A DNA stretch of 9,322 bases from Candidatus Binatota bacterium (GCA_011523315.1 WTHE01000760.1:1-9322); one strand, 5' to 3'. Positions 1 through 6,483 are shown, counted from the first letter of the stretch. The notes: generated from the sequence alone by a model not told the origin. Translations and numbers: made by a program.

Positions 1-2
1 AC

Positions 3-944
3 TCACACCAAACCGTCGAGCGTCCGGCCGGCCTCCGGTCCCTTCTCCTGGTCTGTCGTCTGGCCCGCCTTTCCCTGCAAGAAATCGATGAACTCCTGCA
101 CGGCGGGCGTAAACTGCCGCCCCCGTTTGGCAATGATGCCGAGCGGTCGGGTCAGGATTTCGTCCTGGATCTGTACCGCAACAAGGGTGGCGTTTTTCAC
201 TTCCTGGCTGATGGCCGGCTCCGGCACGATGGACACCCCAGCCCCAATCTCGACCCCGCGTTTGATGGTCTCGATATTGTCCATCTCCATCACATAGCGC
301 ACCTTGACGCCATTGCGCCGCAGTATGCGATCCAGAGCCCGCCGGGTGGCAATATCCCGCTCAAAGCCGACGAATTTTTCGGTATCGAGTTGCCTGATCG
401 AGAGTTCGGAAAATGTCGCAAACGGATGCTGGGGAGCACAGATCAGGACGAGTCGGTCCTCACGAAAAGGGGTGACCAGAATCTGCGGACGCTTGCTCGG
501 ATAGGCCACAATACCAAGATCGACATCCCCCCGGCTCACCTCGTCATAGATTTTATTGGCCCGGGTATATTCGAGGTGAATATTGACCTCGGGAAACGTC
601 TGGAGGTAGCGCTTGAGCGGGGCGGACAGCTCGTACAAGCCGACACTATACACTGTCGCAACCCGGACCGTGCCGGCCACCGAGCGGGACAGGCTGTGCA
701 AACTGTCCTCAATCTCCCGGTACTTCTGGATAATCTCCTTGCCGACCTTGTATAAGACCTGGCCGGCCTGGGTCAACCGCACGCGGCCTTTGGAGCGCTC
801 CACCAACTCTCGGCCGTAGCGCTCCTCAAGACTCCGAATCTGCTGGCTGACCGCCGACTGGGTCACGAAATTCTTTGAGGCCGCCAGCGAGAAGCTGCCT
901 GTCTCGGCCAGATCGCAAAAAACCTTGAGCGTCTCAACATGCAT
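3..944 (-). CDS. LysR-family transcriptional regulator
   Basis: This is a full-length (313 aa) LysR-type DNA-binding regulator. The N-terminal winged helix-turn-helix covers about residues 3-60, with the typical AAS-x4-TQSAVSQQI-x2-LE signature at 21-40. A linker helix follows, then a periplasmic-binding-protein-like effector domain from about residue 91 to 297, including the IETIK-x-GVEIGAGVSIVPE stretch seen in the CysB/CbbR-like branch. The last 15 or so residues are a polar tail. ATG at 944 fits the family start (MHVETLKVF), but no clear Shine-Dalgarno site precedes it. The gene is divergent from the small gene at 1073, and the AT-rich gap holds an inverted repeat 17-35 bases upstream of the start, which suggests autoregulation and possibly control of the divergent gene. 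The effector cannot be read from sequence. It could also act on genes left of the window. Confidence 0.95.
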   Translation of the reverse strand: MHVETLKVFCDLAETGSFSLAASKNFVTQSAVSQQIRSLEERYGRELVERSKGRVRLTQAGQVLYKVGKEIIQKYREIEDSLHSLSRSVAGTVRVATVYSVGLYELSAPLKRYLQTFPEVNIHLEYTRANKIYDEVSRGDVDLGIVAYPSKRPQILVTPFREDRLVLICAPQHPFATFSELSIRQLDTEKFVGFERDIATRRALDRILRRNGVKVRYVMEMDNIETIKRGVEIGAGVSIVPEPAISQEVKNATLVAVQIQDEILTRPLGIIAKRGRQFTPAVQEFIDFLQGKAGQTTDQEKGPEAGRTLDGLV

Positions 945-960
945 GTTTCTAATAATGTGA

Positions 961-979
961 TAAAGTTTTTTTCACTTTA
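961..979. promoter_or_regulatory. AT-rich dyad TAAAGT-N7-ACTTTA, candidate LysR operator
   Basis: A perfect 6-bp inverted repeat (961-966 and 974-979) with a 7-base spacer lies 17 bases upstream of the LysR start, inside an AT-rich patch that stands out from the GC-rich surroundings. A T-N11-A pair (967 and 979) falls inside it, as expected for LysR boxes. It could serve the regulator's own promoter and the divergent gene at 1073. The dyad is seen directly; operator function is inferred from position and family habit. Confidence 0.5.
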
Positions 980-1004
980 CTTATAGCTCGAATTTCGTTA
1001 GGGT
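976..1004 (+). promoter_or_regulatory. possible sigma70-type promoter for the small gene at 1073
   Basis: TTTACT (976-981) and TAGGGT (999-1004) are separated by 17 bases and each matches the -35 or -10 consensus only partly. The -35 overlaps the right arm of the TAAAGT/ACTTTA dyad, so a regulator bound there would contact polymerase. This is a weak match, and the evidence is position and spacing only. Confidence 0.25.
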
Positions 1005-1017
1005 TCCACCTCATACC

Positions 1018-1056
1018 ATGGGGCAGCGGGATACAGCCCTTCACTCATAGCGCTGC
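1018..1056 (+). other. possible 10-codon leader ORF and hairpin before the small gene
   Basis: ATG at 1018 opens a 10-residue reading frame (MGQRDTALHS) ending in TAG at 1048-1050. A perfect 6-bp inverted repeat, GCAGCG (1023-1028) and CGCTGC (1051-1056), encloses most of it and ends three bases before the AAGGAG site at 1060-1065. Ribosome movement on the leader could therefore affect access to that site. No good ribosome site precedes the leader ATG, so this may be chance. Confidence 0.2.
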
Positions 1057-1072
1057 GGTAAGGAGAGGAATT

Positions 1073-1465
1073 ATGTTCGAGCCGGATACCCTTCTCCCAG
1101 AACAGTTCTTCAGTATTCTGGGCAGAAAACCTTTGCAAGGAGAAAAGCGCCTGTTGCTGGCCATGCTAGAGGATGCGGTGCACTGTTTCCAGACCTACCT
1201 GCTGGCCCGGAAACCGCACGAACGCCGTCTGTTCCAAGAGGCCCAGGAATGGATCGAGTCGACCGACACCCGCTGGTTTTTCTCGTTTGAGAATATCTGC
1301 GACATCCTTGGCATCCACCCCGGCCGGATGCGTGAAGCCCTCCAGGAGTGGAGAGAACAACAAATTCTCCTCCAGCAGCAGGAGGTCACTGAGATCGAGG
1401 TAGGCCAGGGCATCCCTGTTCAGCCCAGCCTCGCTGAGCCCGAAATGGTCCAGCCCGCCGGGTAA
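1073..1465 (+). CDS. small protein of unknown function with a C-terminal helical FSF-x2-IC motif
   Basis: This is a 130-residue soluble protein of unknown function. An excellent AAGGAG site (1060-1065, 7-base spacing) supports ATG at 1073. The N-terminal half is predicted helical (QGEKRLLLAMLEDAVHCFQ, residues 22-40; ARKPHERRLFQEAQEWI, 45-61). Residues 68-93 contain WFFSFENICDILG followed by a proline-containing turn and REALQEW, which reads like a helix-turn-helix-sized unit. Similar W-x-FSF-x2-IC-x2-LG-x2-P motifs occur, as far as I recall, in small uncharacterised proteins of deltaproteobacterial and related genomes. The tail after about residue 100 is Gln-rich and Pro-rich and probably disordered. 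It is divergent from the LysR gene and may share its control region. No enzyme motif, signal peptide or membrane segment is visible; DNA binding is only a guess from the motif shape. Confidence 0.85.
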   Translation: MFEPDTLLPEQFFSILGRKPLQGEKRLLLAMLEDAVHCFQTYLLARKPHERRLFQEAQEWIESTDTRWFFSFENICDILGIHPGRMREALQEWREQQILLQQQEVTEIEVGQGIPVQPSLAEPEMVQPAG

Positions 1466-1473
1466 ACCCGTCC

Positions 1474-1496
1474 AGCGGGGTGCCGGGCACCCCGCT
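1474..1496. terminator. strong GC hairpin between convergent genes
   Basis: AGCGGGGTGC (1474-1483) and GCACCCCGCT (1487-1496) form a perfect 10-bp stem with a 3-base CGG loop. It starts 9 bases after the stop of the small gene and lies 18 bases beyond the stop of the convergent CobS-like gene. There is no downstream U-tract on either strand, so it is not a classical intrinsic terminator. Its place between two convergent stops favours a bidirectional 3'-end or mRNA-stabilising role. Confidence 0.55.
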
Positions 1497-1514
1497 CGTT
1501 CCACCACGTCACTC

Positions 1515-2264
1515 TCACCCGACCACGCTCTCCAGCACCGCAAACAGACACACCGCCCCGGTTTCAACGATTTCGCCCAGCGCTCCGATCACATCTCCGG
1601 TCACTCCGTCCAAGCGCCGATTACAGTATAAGATCCAGCCGATCATGATGCCCGCCAGCCCCAGGAAGACGAGCAGGCCGCCCACTTCCACCAGGCTCAA
1701 CATCAGGATTAGCGTTATCACGCTGGCCGTGCCAAACTCCCGAAACCCCAGGCCCTGCATGAACGCGGCACCCAGCCCGTGGTTGCGGGCGGGACGCGAG
1801 CTGTAGGCCATCACCACACACGCCCAGCGACCCAGCATCGGGCTCAGCAGCACGGCCGCCCCGCGGTAGCCGGTATCAAGACAGGCCAGGGCCGTGACTT
1901 TCAGGACAAGGATAGCCGCCAGAGCCGCTATCCCCACGACACCCCAGGGGCGGTCTTGCATAGCGGCCAGACGGACCGCCCGCGGTTTGTGACCCAGCAG
2001 GCCAACCGCACTGGCCGCCACACCCCGTAGCTGCAAGCCGCGACCCAATATGGCCAGGAGCGCGACGAGGACCACACTCAGCAGGCTGACCGGCAGCATG
2101 AGCCGCAACCCACTGTCCACGCTCCAGGCCGCGACGCCGAGCAGCAGACCGATCAGCGGAAAAAAGACGCCCGACCGACCAAAGCGGCCGGGCTCAAGCA
2201 CCGGCGGACGGATGAAATGGACGCAGGTCAGGAATTGGAGGGCGATCAGGAATTCACGCAGCAC
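1515..2264 (-). CDS. cobS: CobS-family membrane protein (adenosylcobinamide-GDP ribazoletransferase fold) lacking the catalytic acidic motif
   Basis: Genuine CobS joins adenosylcobinamide-GDP and alpha-ribazole in the inner membrane at the last stages of cobalamin synthesis. The GTG start at 2264 gives 249 aa, the usual CobS length, and begins at the family position (LREFLIALQFLT). An in-frame ATG at 2354 would add 30 unconserved residues, and neither start has a well-spaced ribosome site. Family hallmarks are present: FGRS-x-FFPLIGLLLG (28-43), several hydrophobic segments, MQD (102-104), GRW (145-147) and DGVTGDVIGA (219-228). However, the signature HLDGLADTADG reads QLRGVAASAVG here (residues 78-88). 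The His and all three Asp thought to bind the metal and substrate are replaced (Q78, R80, A84, V87), while the Gly and Leu framework stays in register. No other cobalamin gene is in the window. The family is secure; transferase activity is doubtful. Confidence 0.88.
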   Translation of the reverse strand: MLREFLIALQFLTCVHFIRPPVLEPGRFGRSGVFFPLIGLLLGVAAWSVDSGLRLMLPVSLLSVVLVALLAILGRGLQLRGVAASAVGLLGHKPRAVRLAAMQDRPWGVVGIAALAAILVLKVTALACLDTGYRGAAVLLSPMLGRWACVVMAYSSRPARNHGLGAAFMQGLGFREFGTASVITLILMLSLVEVGGLLVFLGLAGIMIGWILYCNRRLDGVTGDVIGALGEIVETGAVCLFAVLESVVG

Positions 2265-2313
2265 CCCGGCTGCTATAGCACGTCCCGGGACTGGCGCAAA
2301 CGCGGCGGCGGCG

Positions 2314-2342
2314 TTGCAGAGGCGGGGGTGGGGGCGTATGCT
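2314..2342 (+). promoter_or_regulatory. candidate sigma70 promoter for the hydrolase-crotonase-MBL operon
   Basis: TTGCAG (2314-2319) and TATGCT (2337-2342) are separated by exactly 17 bases. This would place the transcript start near 2349, about 55 bases before the ATG at 2404. It lies within the N-terminal extension that the CobS-like gene would have if it began at 2354, which mildly favours the shorter GTG start for that gene. Both boxes are imperfect matches, and the call rests on spacing and position. Confidence 0.35.
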
Positions 2343-2403
2343 CGACGGCGTCATCCCTTTCTGTCGATACGGTCAGCACGCCACACATAAAGGAGCACAC
2401 GCC

Positions 2404-4146
2404 ATGGGTGAGCCAACGATTGTGATCGAAAAAAATGTTCCCGTGCCGATGCGCGACGGGGTTGTCCTGTACGCCGATGTCTATCGCCCGGCCGCAGCCG
2501 GCCGCTATCCGGTCATCCTGCAACGCACGCCCTACGATAAGGGTCTCACCAGCATCGGCATGCTGATGCTCGACGTGATCCGCACTGCGGGCGAGGGCTA
2601 TGCCGTCGTCATTCAGGACTCGCGCGGCCGCTATACCTCGGAGGGCACGTTTTATACCTTTCGGGACGATGTCAATGACGGTTATGACACGGTTGAGTGG
2701 TGTGCCGTCCAGCCCTGGTCGGACGCTCAGGTCGGCATGTACGGGGCCTCGTATGTCGGCGCCACCCAGTGGCTAGCGGCCATCAGCACCCCACCGCATC
2801 TCAAAGCGATTTTCCCCCTGATTACCGCCTCGCACTACCACGAAGGCTGGACCTATCAGGGCGGGGCGTTCGCCCTCGGCTTTAACGAGAGCTGGACGAT
2901 GATCAGCCTCGCCTCCGACACCTACCAGCGCCTGGCCCGGACCACACCCGAAGCGGCCGAGGACATGGGCAAGATGGTGGCCGGCATTGACGACATGTGC
3001 CACTGGTTCCGTCACCTGCCGCTCAAAGACTTTCCCCTGTTCGGCCAGGCCGCAGGCTATTTCTACGACTGGCTGGCCCACCCGGACGACGATGAATACT
3101 GGGCGGCCTGGAATATCGAAGCCCAGCATCACGCGGTCACGGTCCCAGCCTGCAATGTTGGCGGCTGGTACGATATTTTCCAGGGTGGCACAATCCGCAA
3201 CTACCTGGGCATGCGCGAGCGGGGCGGCAGTTCGGACGCCCGGCAGGGACAGAAGCTCATCGTGGGTCCGTGGCATCATACCTTGCCGCTGAACAACGTG
3301 GTCGGCGAGGTCAACTACGGCTTGGCCAGCACCTCACTGGCGGTCGATCTCGACGGCCTGCACCTCAAATGGTTTGACTACTGGCTGAAGGGCAAACAAA
3401 ACGGCCTGCTGGAAGAGCCGCCGGTACGGATCTTCGTCATGGGCGAGAACGCCTGGCGGACCGAGGACGAATGGCCGCTGGCCCGCACCCGGTACACCCC
3501 GTACTACTTCCACAGCCAGGGCGACGCCAAAAGCCTGCGCGGCAGCGGCACCCTGAGCCCGGAGCAACCCCACGGCGAGCCGGCCGATGTCTACGTCTCG
3601 GATCCCCGTAACCCGGTGCCGACCAGGGGCGGCGGTCTGTGTTGCTGGCCGGCCGCAGTGCCGGGCGGCGCCTTTGACCAACGTCCGGTTGAAGAGCGCT
3701 CGGACGTCCTGGTCTATACCACGCCGGTGCTGGAACACGATGTCGAGGTCACCGGACCGGTCAGCGTACAGCTGTACGCGGCCAGCAGCGCGCCCGATAC
3801 CGACTTCACCGCCAAGCTGGTCGATGTCCATCCCGACGGCTATGCCCGGAATCTGACCGATGGCATTATCCGCGGCCGCTACCGAGAGACGCGGGAACGC
3901 GCAACACTCCTCACGCCCGGAGAGGTGTACGCGTATACCATTGACCTGTGGTCCACCAGCAATGTGTTCAAAGCCGGCCACCGCATCCGGGTCGAGATCG
4001 CCAGCTCAAACTTCCCCCGCTTTGACCGCAATCCCCAGACCGGAGAGACCAGTGCCGAGACCGACCGTCTGGAGCCGGCCCTGCAGCGCGTGTTTCACGA
4101 CGAGACGCGGCCATCACATATTGTGTTGCCGGTCATTCCCCGCTGA
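2404..4146 (+). CDS. CocE/NonD family alpha/beta hydrolase (X-Pro dipeptidyl-peptidase S15 type)
   Basis: This is a 580-aa cytoplasmic serine hydrolase of the CocE/NonD family, which cleaves esters (as in cocaine esterase) or acylated amines. ATG 2404 is chosen because AAAGGAG (2389-2395) lies 8 bases upstream and the protein then opens with the family pattern VPMRDGVVLYADVYRP. The frame is also open far upstream, but that stretch is the shadow of the CobS-like gene. The catalytic triad is visible: Ser116 in GASYVG, Asp257 in GGWYDIFQGG and His291/292 in GPWHH, very close to cocaine esterase spacing. A helical cap lies between them (about 130-245). The C-terminal jelly-roll domain (about 435-580) carries DTDFTAKLVDVHPDGYARNL and DGIIRGRYRE. 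There is no signal peptide. It is the first gene of a plus-strand operon with the crotonase and MBL genes. The substrate is unknown; an S15-type peptidase is less likely at this length. Confidence 0.95.
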   Translation: MGEPTIVIEKNVPVPMRDGVVLYADVYRPAAAGRYPVILQRTPYDKGLTSIGMLMLDVIRTAGEGYAVVIQDSRGRYTSEGTFYTFRDDVNDGYDTVEWCAVQPWSDAQVGMYGASYVGATQWLAAISTPPHLKAIFPLITASHYHEGWTYQGGAFALGFNESWTMISLASDTYQRLARTTPEAAEDMGKMVAGIDDMCHWFRHLPLKDFPLFGQAAGYFYDWLAHPDDDEYWAAWNIEAQHHAVTVPACNVGGWYDIFQGGTIRNYLGMRERGGSSDARQGQKLIVGPWHHTLPLNNVVGEVNYGLASTSLAVDLDGLHLKWFDYWLKGKQNGLLEEPPVRIFVMGENAWRTEDEWPLARTRYTPYYFHSQGDAKSLRGSGTLSPEQPHGEPADVYVSDPRNPVPTRGGGLCCWPAAVPGGAFDQRPVEERSDVLVYTTPVLEHDVEVTGPVSVQLYAASSAPDTDFTAKLVDVHPDGYARNLTDGIIRGRYRETRERATLLTPGEVYAYTIDLWSTSNVFKAGHRIRVEIASSNFPRFDRNPQTGETSAETDRLEPALQRVFHDETRPSHIVLPVIPR

Positions 4147-4178
4147 CGCACGACCCCGAGCAGCAAGGAGCGCCCAGT

Positions 4179-4955
4179 ATGGAACTCACCATCGAAGACA
4201 TCGGCCGGGTCCGCAAGCTGATCCTCAACCGCCCCGAGTTCATGAACGCGTTCAACAACGCCCTGTATAAAGCCGTGCACGAGAGCCTCAAACAGGCCGA
4301 GCAGGACGCGGGCGTTGCGGTTGTCCTGCTCACCGGCGCGGGACGGGCCTTCTCGGCCGGACAGGATTTGACCGAGATGCAGCGCATGCTGGACGGCGGT
4401 GGCGACACCTACCAGTTTCCGGGCTTCCTGGCCCAACTCACCACGTTTCGCAAACCGCTGATCGCGGCGGTCAACGGCGTGGGCGTGGGCATCGGCATGA
4501 CCATGCTGGCCCACTGCGATCTGGTGCTGATGTCGAGCACCGCCCGTTTGCGTACGCCCTTTCCCCAACTTGGCCTCGCCCCTGAGGCCGGCAGCAGCGG
4601 CCTGTTTCCGCTGCGCATGGGCTGGCAGAACGCAGCCCACACCCTGCTGTCGGGCAAATGGTTGAGCGCCCAGGACGCCCATGAGGCGGGCTATGTGTGG
4701 AAGATCTGCGAGCCTGAGCAGCTTATCGAACAGGCCCTGGCCGTGGCCACGGATATTGCCGCCAACCCGATTCCGTCGTTGATCGCCACCAAGGAACTCA
4801 TGCTGGCCGGCGGCCGGCTGGCCGTGGCCAAAGAATCCCACGCCCGCGAGCTGGAAGCCTACAAAGACCTGGTCGGCGCCCCGGCCAACCGCGAGGCGAT
4901 TGCGGCCTTCTTTGAGCGGCGTGAGCCCGACTTCAGCAAGGTATCAGGGGCATAA
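4179..4955 (+). CDS. crotonase-family protein, enoyl-CoA hydratase/isomerase; active site looks isomerase-like
   Basis: This 258-aa crotonase-fold protein should act on a CoA thioester in the cytoplasm. AAGGAG at 4165-4170 with 8-base spacing supports ATG 4179. CoA and oxyanion-hole segments are present (GRAFSAGQDL, 55-64; VNGVGVGIGM, 98-107). Aligned without gaps to rat mitochondrial enoyl-CoA hydratase, catalytic Glu144 becomes Thr108 and Glu164 becomes Phe128, so syn-hydration by the standard mechanism is unlikely. A single Glu136 sits in TPFPQLGLAPEAGSS, as in the ECI2/PECI-type delta3,delta2-enoyl-CoA isomerases and many bacterial proteins annotated simply as enoyl-CoA hydratase-related. 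The gene lies 32 bases after the hydrolase gene, and its TAA stop overlaps the AAGGAGG ribosome site of the MBL gene, so the three are surely cotranscribed. It may isomerise or hydrolyse an acyl-CoA derived from the hydrolase product; the substrate is not readable. Confidence 0.93.
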   Translation: MELTIEDIGRVRKLILNRPEFMNAFNNALYKAVHESLKQAEQDAGVAVVLLTGAGRAFSAGQDLTEMQRMLDGGGDTYQFPGFLAQLTTFRKPLIAAVNGVGVGIGMTMLAHCDLVLMSSTARLRTPFPQLGLAPEAGSSGLFPLRMGWQNAAHTLLSGKWLSAQDAHEAGYVWKICEPEQLIEQALAVATDIAANPIPSLIATKELMLAGGRLAVAKESHARELEAYKDLVGAPANREAIAAFFERREPDFSKVSGA

Positions 4956-4967
4956 GGAGGACGAGTC

Positions 4968-5924
4968 ATGACCCAATGGCAGTACACCAAGGGACTTCAC
5001 GACCTGGGTGACCAGGTCTACGCCTATCTGCTGCCCGACGGCTCGTGGGGCTGGAGCAATGCCGGCCTGATTGTCGGCGGGGACCAATCGCTCCTGGTCG
5101 ATACCTTATTTGACCTGAGGCTGACCCGGGACATGCTCGACACCATGCGGGCCGCCGTACCGGCTGCCGCCTCGATCAAGACCCTGGTCAACACCCATGC
5201 CAACGGCGACCACTATTTTGGCAACGAGCTGGTCCACGGCGCCGAGATCATCGCCTCGCAGGCCTGCGCCGACGAAATGGGCGAGTTGCCCCCCGAGCGG
5301 CTGGCCGAGATGATGCGGGCCGCTCCCAGCATGGGCGAACTGGGCGCCTATCTGTCCGAAATCCTCGGCCCGTTCGAGTTTAAGGGCATCACCGCCACGC
5401 TGCCCACCCGGACGTTTGCGGGCCGTCTCGACCTCCACCTCGGCGACAAGGAGGTGCGTCTGATTCAGGTCGGCCCGGCCCACACTCGAGGCGACGTGCT
5501 GGTCTATGTCCCGGATGACCGCACCATTTTTACCGGCGATATTCTCTTTATCGACGGCACCCCCCTGATGTGGAACGGTCCAGTCGCCAACTGGATCAAA
5601 GCCTGTGACCTGATGCTCGGCCTTGAGCTTGAGACGGTCGTCCCGGGCCACGGACCGATTACCGACAAGCGCGGGGTGGAGGCGGTCAAGGGCTATTTGC
5701 AGTATATCGAGGCCGAGGCCCGCAAACGCTATGACGCCGGCCTGTCGTGGACCGAAGCGGCAAACGATATCGGGCTGGGCGATTACTCGGCCTGGGGCGA
5801 CGCCGAACGTATCGCGGTCAATGTCAATACGCTGTATCGGGAGTTCAGCGGCGACCCGACTCCGCCGGCTTTTGCCGACCTGTTCGGGACGATGGCCCGC
5901 TTGGCCAAGCGGGGAAAGGGCTGA
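4968..5924 (+). CDS. metallo-beta-lactamase fold hydrolase with HxNxDH metal motif
   Basis: This is a 318-aa MBL-fold hydrolase, cytoplasmic with no signal peptide. AAGGAGG (4954-4960) overlaps the stop of the crotonase gene and lies 7 bases before ATG 4968, indicating coupled translation. Metal ligands in order are His77, Asn79, Asp81 and His82 in THANGDH, His172 in PAHTRGD, Asp191 in FTGD, and His228 in VPGHGP. The usual second His of HxHxDH is Asn79, so metal site 1 would lack one ligand; this HxNxDH form recurs in some MBL families, so it may be a subfamily trait. The C-terminal helical region (about 240-315) is larger than in beta-lactamases and resembles SdsA-like or lactonase-like members. 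Plausible jobs are hydrolysis of a thioester, lactone or ester made in the same cassette. Antibiotic hydrolysis is not suggested. The stop is only 4 bases from the stop of the convergent Uma2 gene. Confidence 0.92.
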   Translation: MTQWQYTKGLHDLGDQVYAYLLPDGSWGWSNAGLIVGGDQSLLVDTLFDLRLTRDMLDTMRAAVPAAASIKTLVNTHANGDHYFGNELVHGAEIIASQACADEMGELPPERLAEMMRAAPSMGELGAYLSEILGPFEFKGITATLPTRTFAGRLDLHLGDKEVRLIQVGPAHTRGDVLVYVPDDRTIFTGDILFIDGTPLMWNGPVANWIKACDLMLGLELETVVPGHGPITDKRGVEAVKGYLQYIEAEARKRYDAGLSWTEAANDIGLGDYSAWGDAERIAVNVNTLYREFSGDPTPPAFADLFGTMARLAKRGKG

Positions 5925-5928
5925 GGGC

Positions 5929-6483
5929 TCACACAAAGAGATCGTCAACCGCCATTGTCCAACCGGGAACGGCGGGTTCGGCTTCGGCGGTCTCGCCCCG
6001 GCGATAGCAGCTTGGCGTGTCAGGATTGCCGGAGCGGTACACCCGGACCACGTCGTCACTCAGCAGATCGACATCCCAGACCACGAGTGTTCCGGCGGCG
6101 AAATAATCGGCCCGTTTGGCCGCCATATCCATTTCGGCCTGGGGTCCATAGTCATTCTCGCTACGGACTTCGACCGCAAAAACAGGCGCTCCGTCAAAAA
6201 ACTGCATCCCTGCGCGTGGACCGGTGTAGTAGGCGGCATCAGGACTGAACGATTGGCGATGGGGAAGGTTGACGCGGAAGCCCTTGTTATCACTCACCGC
6301 CCGGCCCCGACCAACCCGTCTCGCATAGGCGCGTAACGACACAAAGATCTCGTCACCGGCATAGCCTGGCTCGTCGCCTGTGGGTGCCATGTATCTCAGC
6401 TCTCCGTTGACAAGCTCGGCTTTGCCATGCTCGGGCACGCGGTACAGATCCTCGAGGGTGGCGACATGCGGCACGGTTTGCAT
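5929..6483 (-). CDS. Uma2 family (DUF820) PD-(D/E)XK nuclease-like protein
   Basis: This 184-aa protein belongs to the Uma2/DUF820 family, a restriction-endonuclease-like fold expanded in cyanobacteria and several environmental lineages; its cellular role is poorly known. Visible family elements are KAELVNGELRYMAP (21-34), the active-site-type Asp82 in SFSPDAAYY, Glu105 in FAVEVRSENDYG, and Lys123 in AAKRADYFAAGT, followed by VVWDVDL. All acidic and lysine positions expected of an intact nuclease core are present. ATG 6483 has GGAG with 6-base spacing. It is the last gene of the minus-strand run, 25 bases after the MoaD-like gene, so it is probably cotranscribed with the aldehyde oxidoreductase genes, though a functional link is unlikely. 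Its stop nearly abuts that of the convergent MBL gene, leaving no room for a terminator. Confidence 0.9.
   Translation of the reverse strand: MQTVPHVATLEDLYRVPEHGKAELVNGELRYMAPTGDEPGYAGDEIFVSLRAYARRVGRGRAVSDNKGFRVNLPHRQSFSPDAAYYTGPRAGMQFFDGAPVFAVEVRSENDYGPQAEMDMAAKRADYFAAGTLVVWDVDLLSDDVVRVYRSGNPDTPSCYRRGETAEAEPAVPGWTMAVDDLFV

Noticed and set aside
2301..2317. AACGC-N7-GCGTT dyad upstream of the hydrolase operon
   Set aside because: A 5-bp arm dyad inside a GGC-repeat-like GC-rich stretch is expected by chance; no regulator gene adjoins it to support an operator call.
2265..2354. N-terminal extension of the CobS-like protein to ATG 2354
   Set aside because: The 30 added residues do not look like CobS, and the AAAGGG stretch is directly against the ATG with no spacing. 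GTG 2264 gives the family length, though it too lacks a good ribosome site, so this stays uncertain.
2050..2403. Upstream extension of the hydrolase frame to an ATG at 2050
   Set aside because: The extra residues are Arg/Ser/Pro-rich antisense to the CobS-like gene. A strong ribosome site and the family's normal N-terminus place the start at 2404.
4968..5924. Reading the MBL gene as an antibiotic beta-lactamase
   Set aside because: No signal peptide, an enlarged C-terminal helical region and an operon with acyl-metabolism genes point to a general hydrolase.
5106..6059. 317-codon open frame on the minus strand
   Set aside because: It is antisense to the MBL gene and overlaps the end of the Uma2 gene in another frame; no family features and low-complexity composition.
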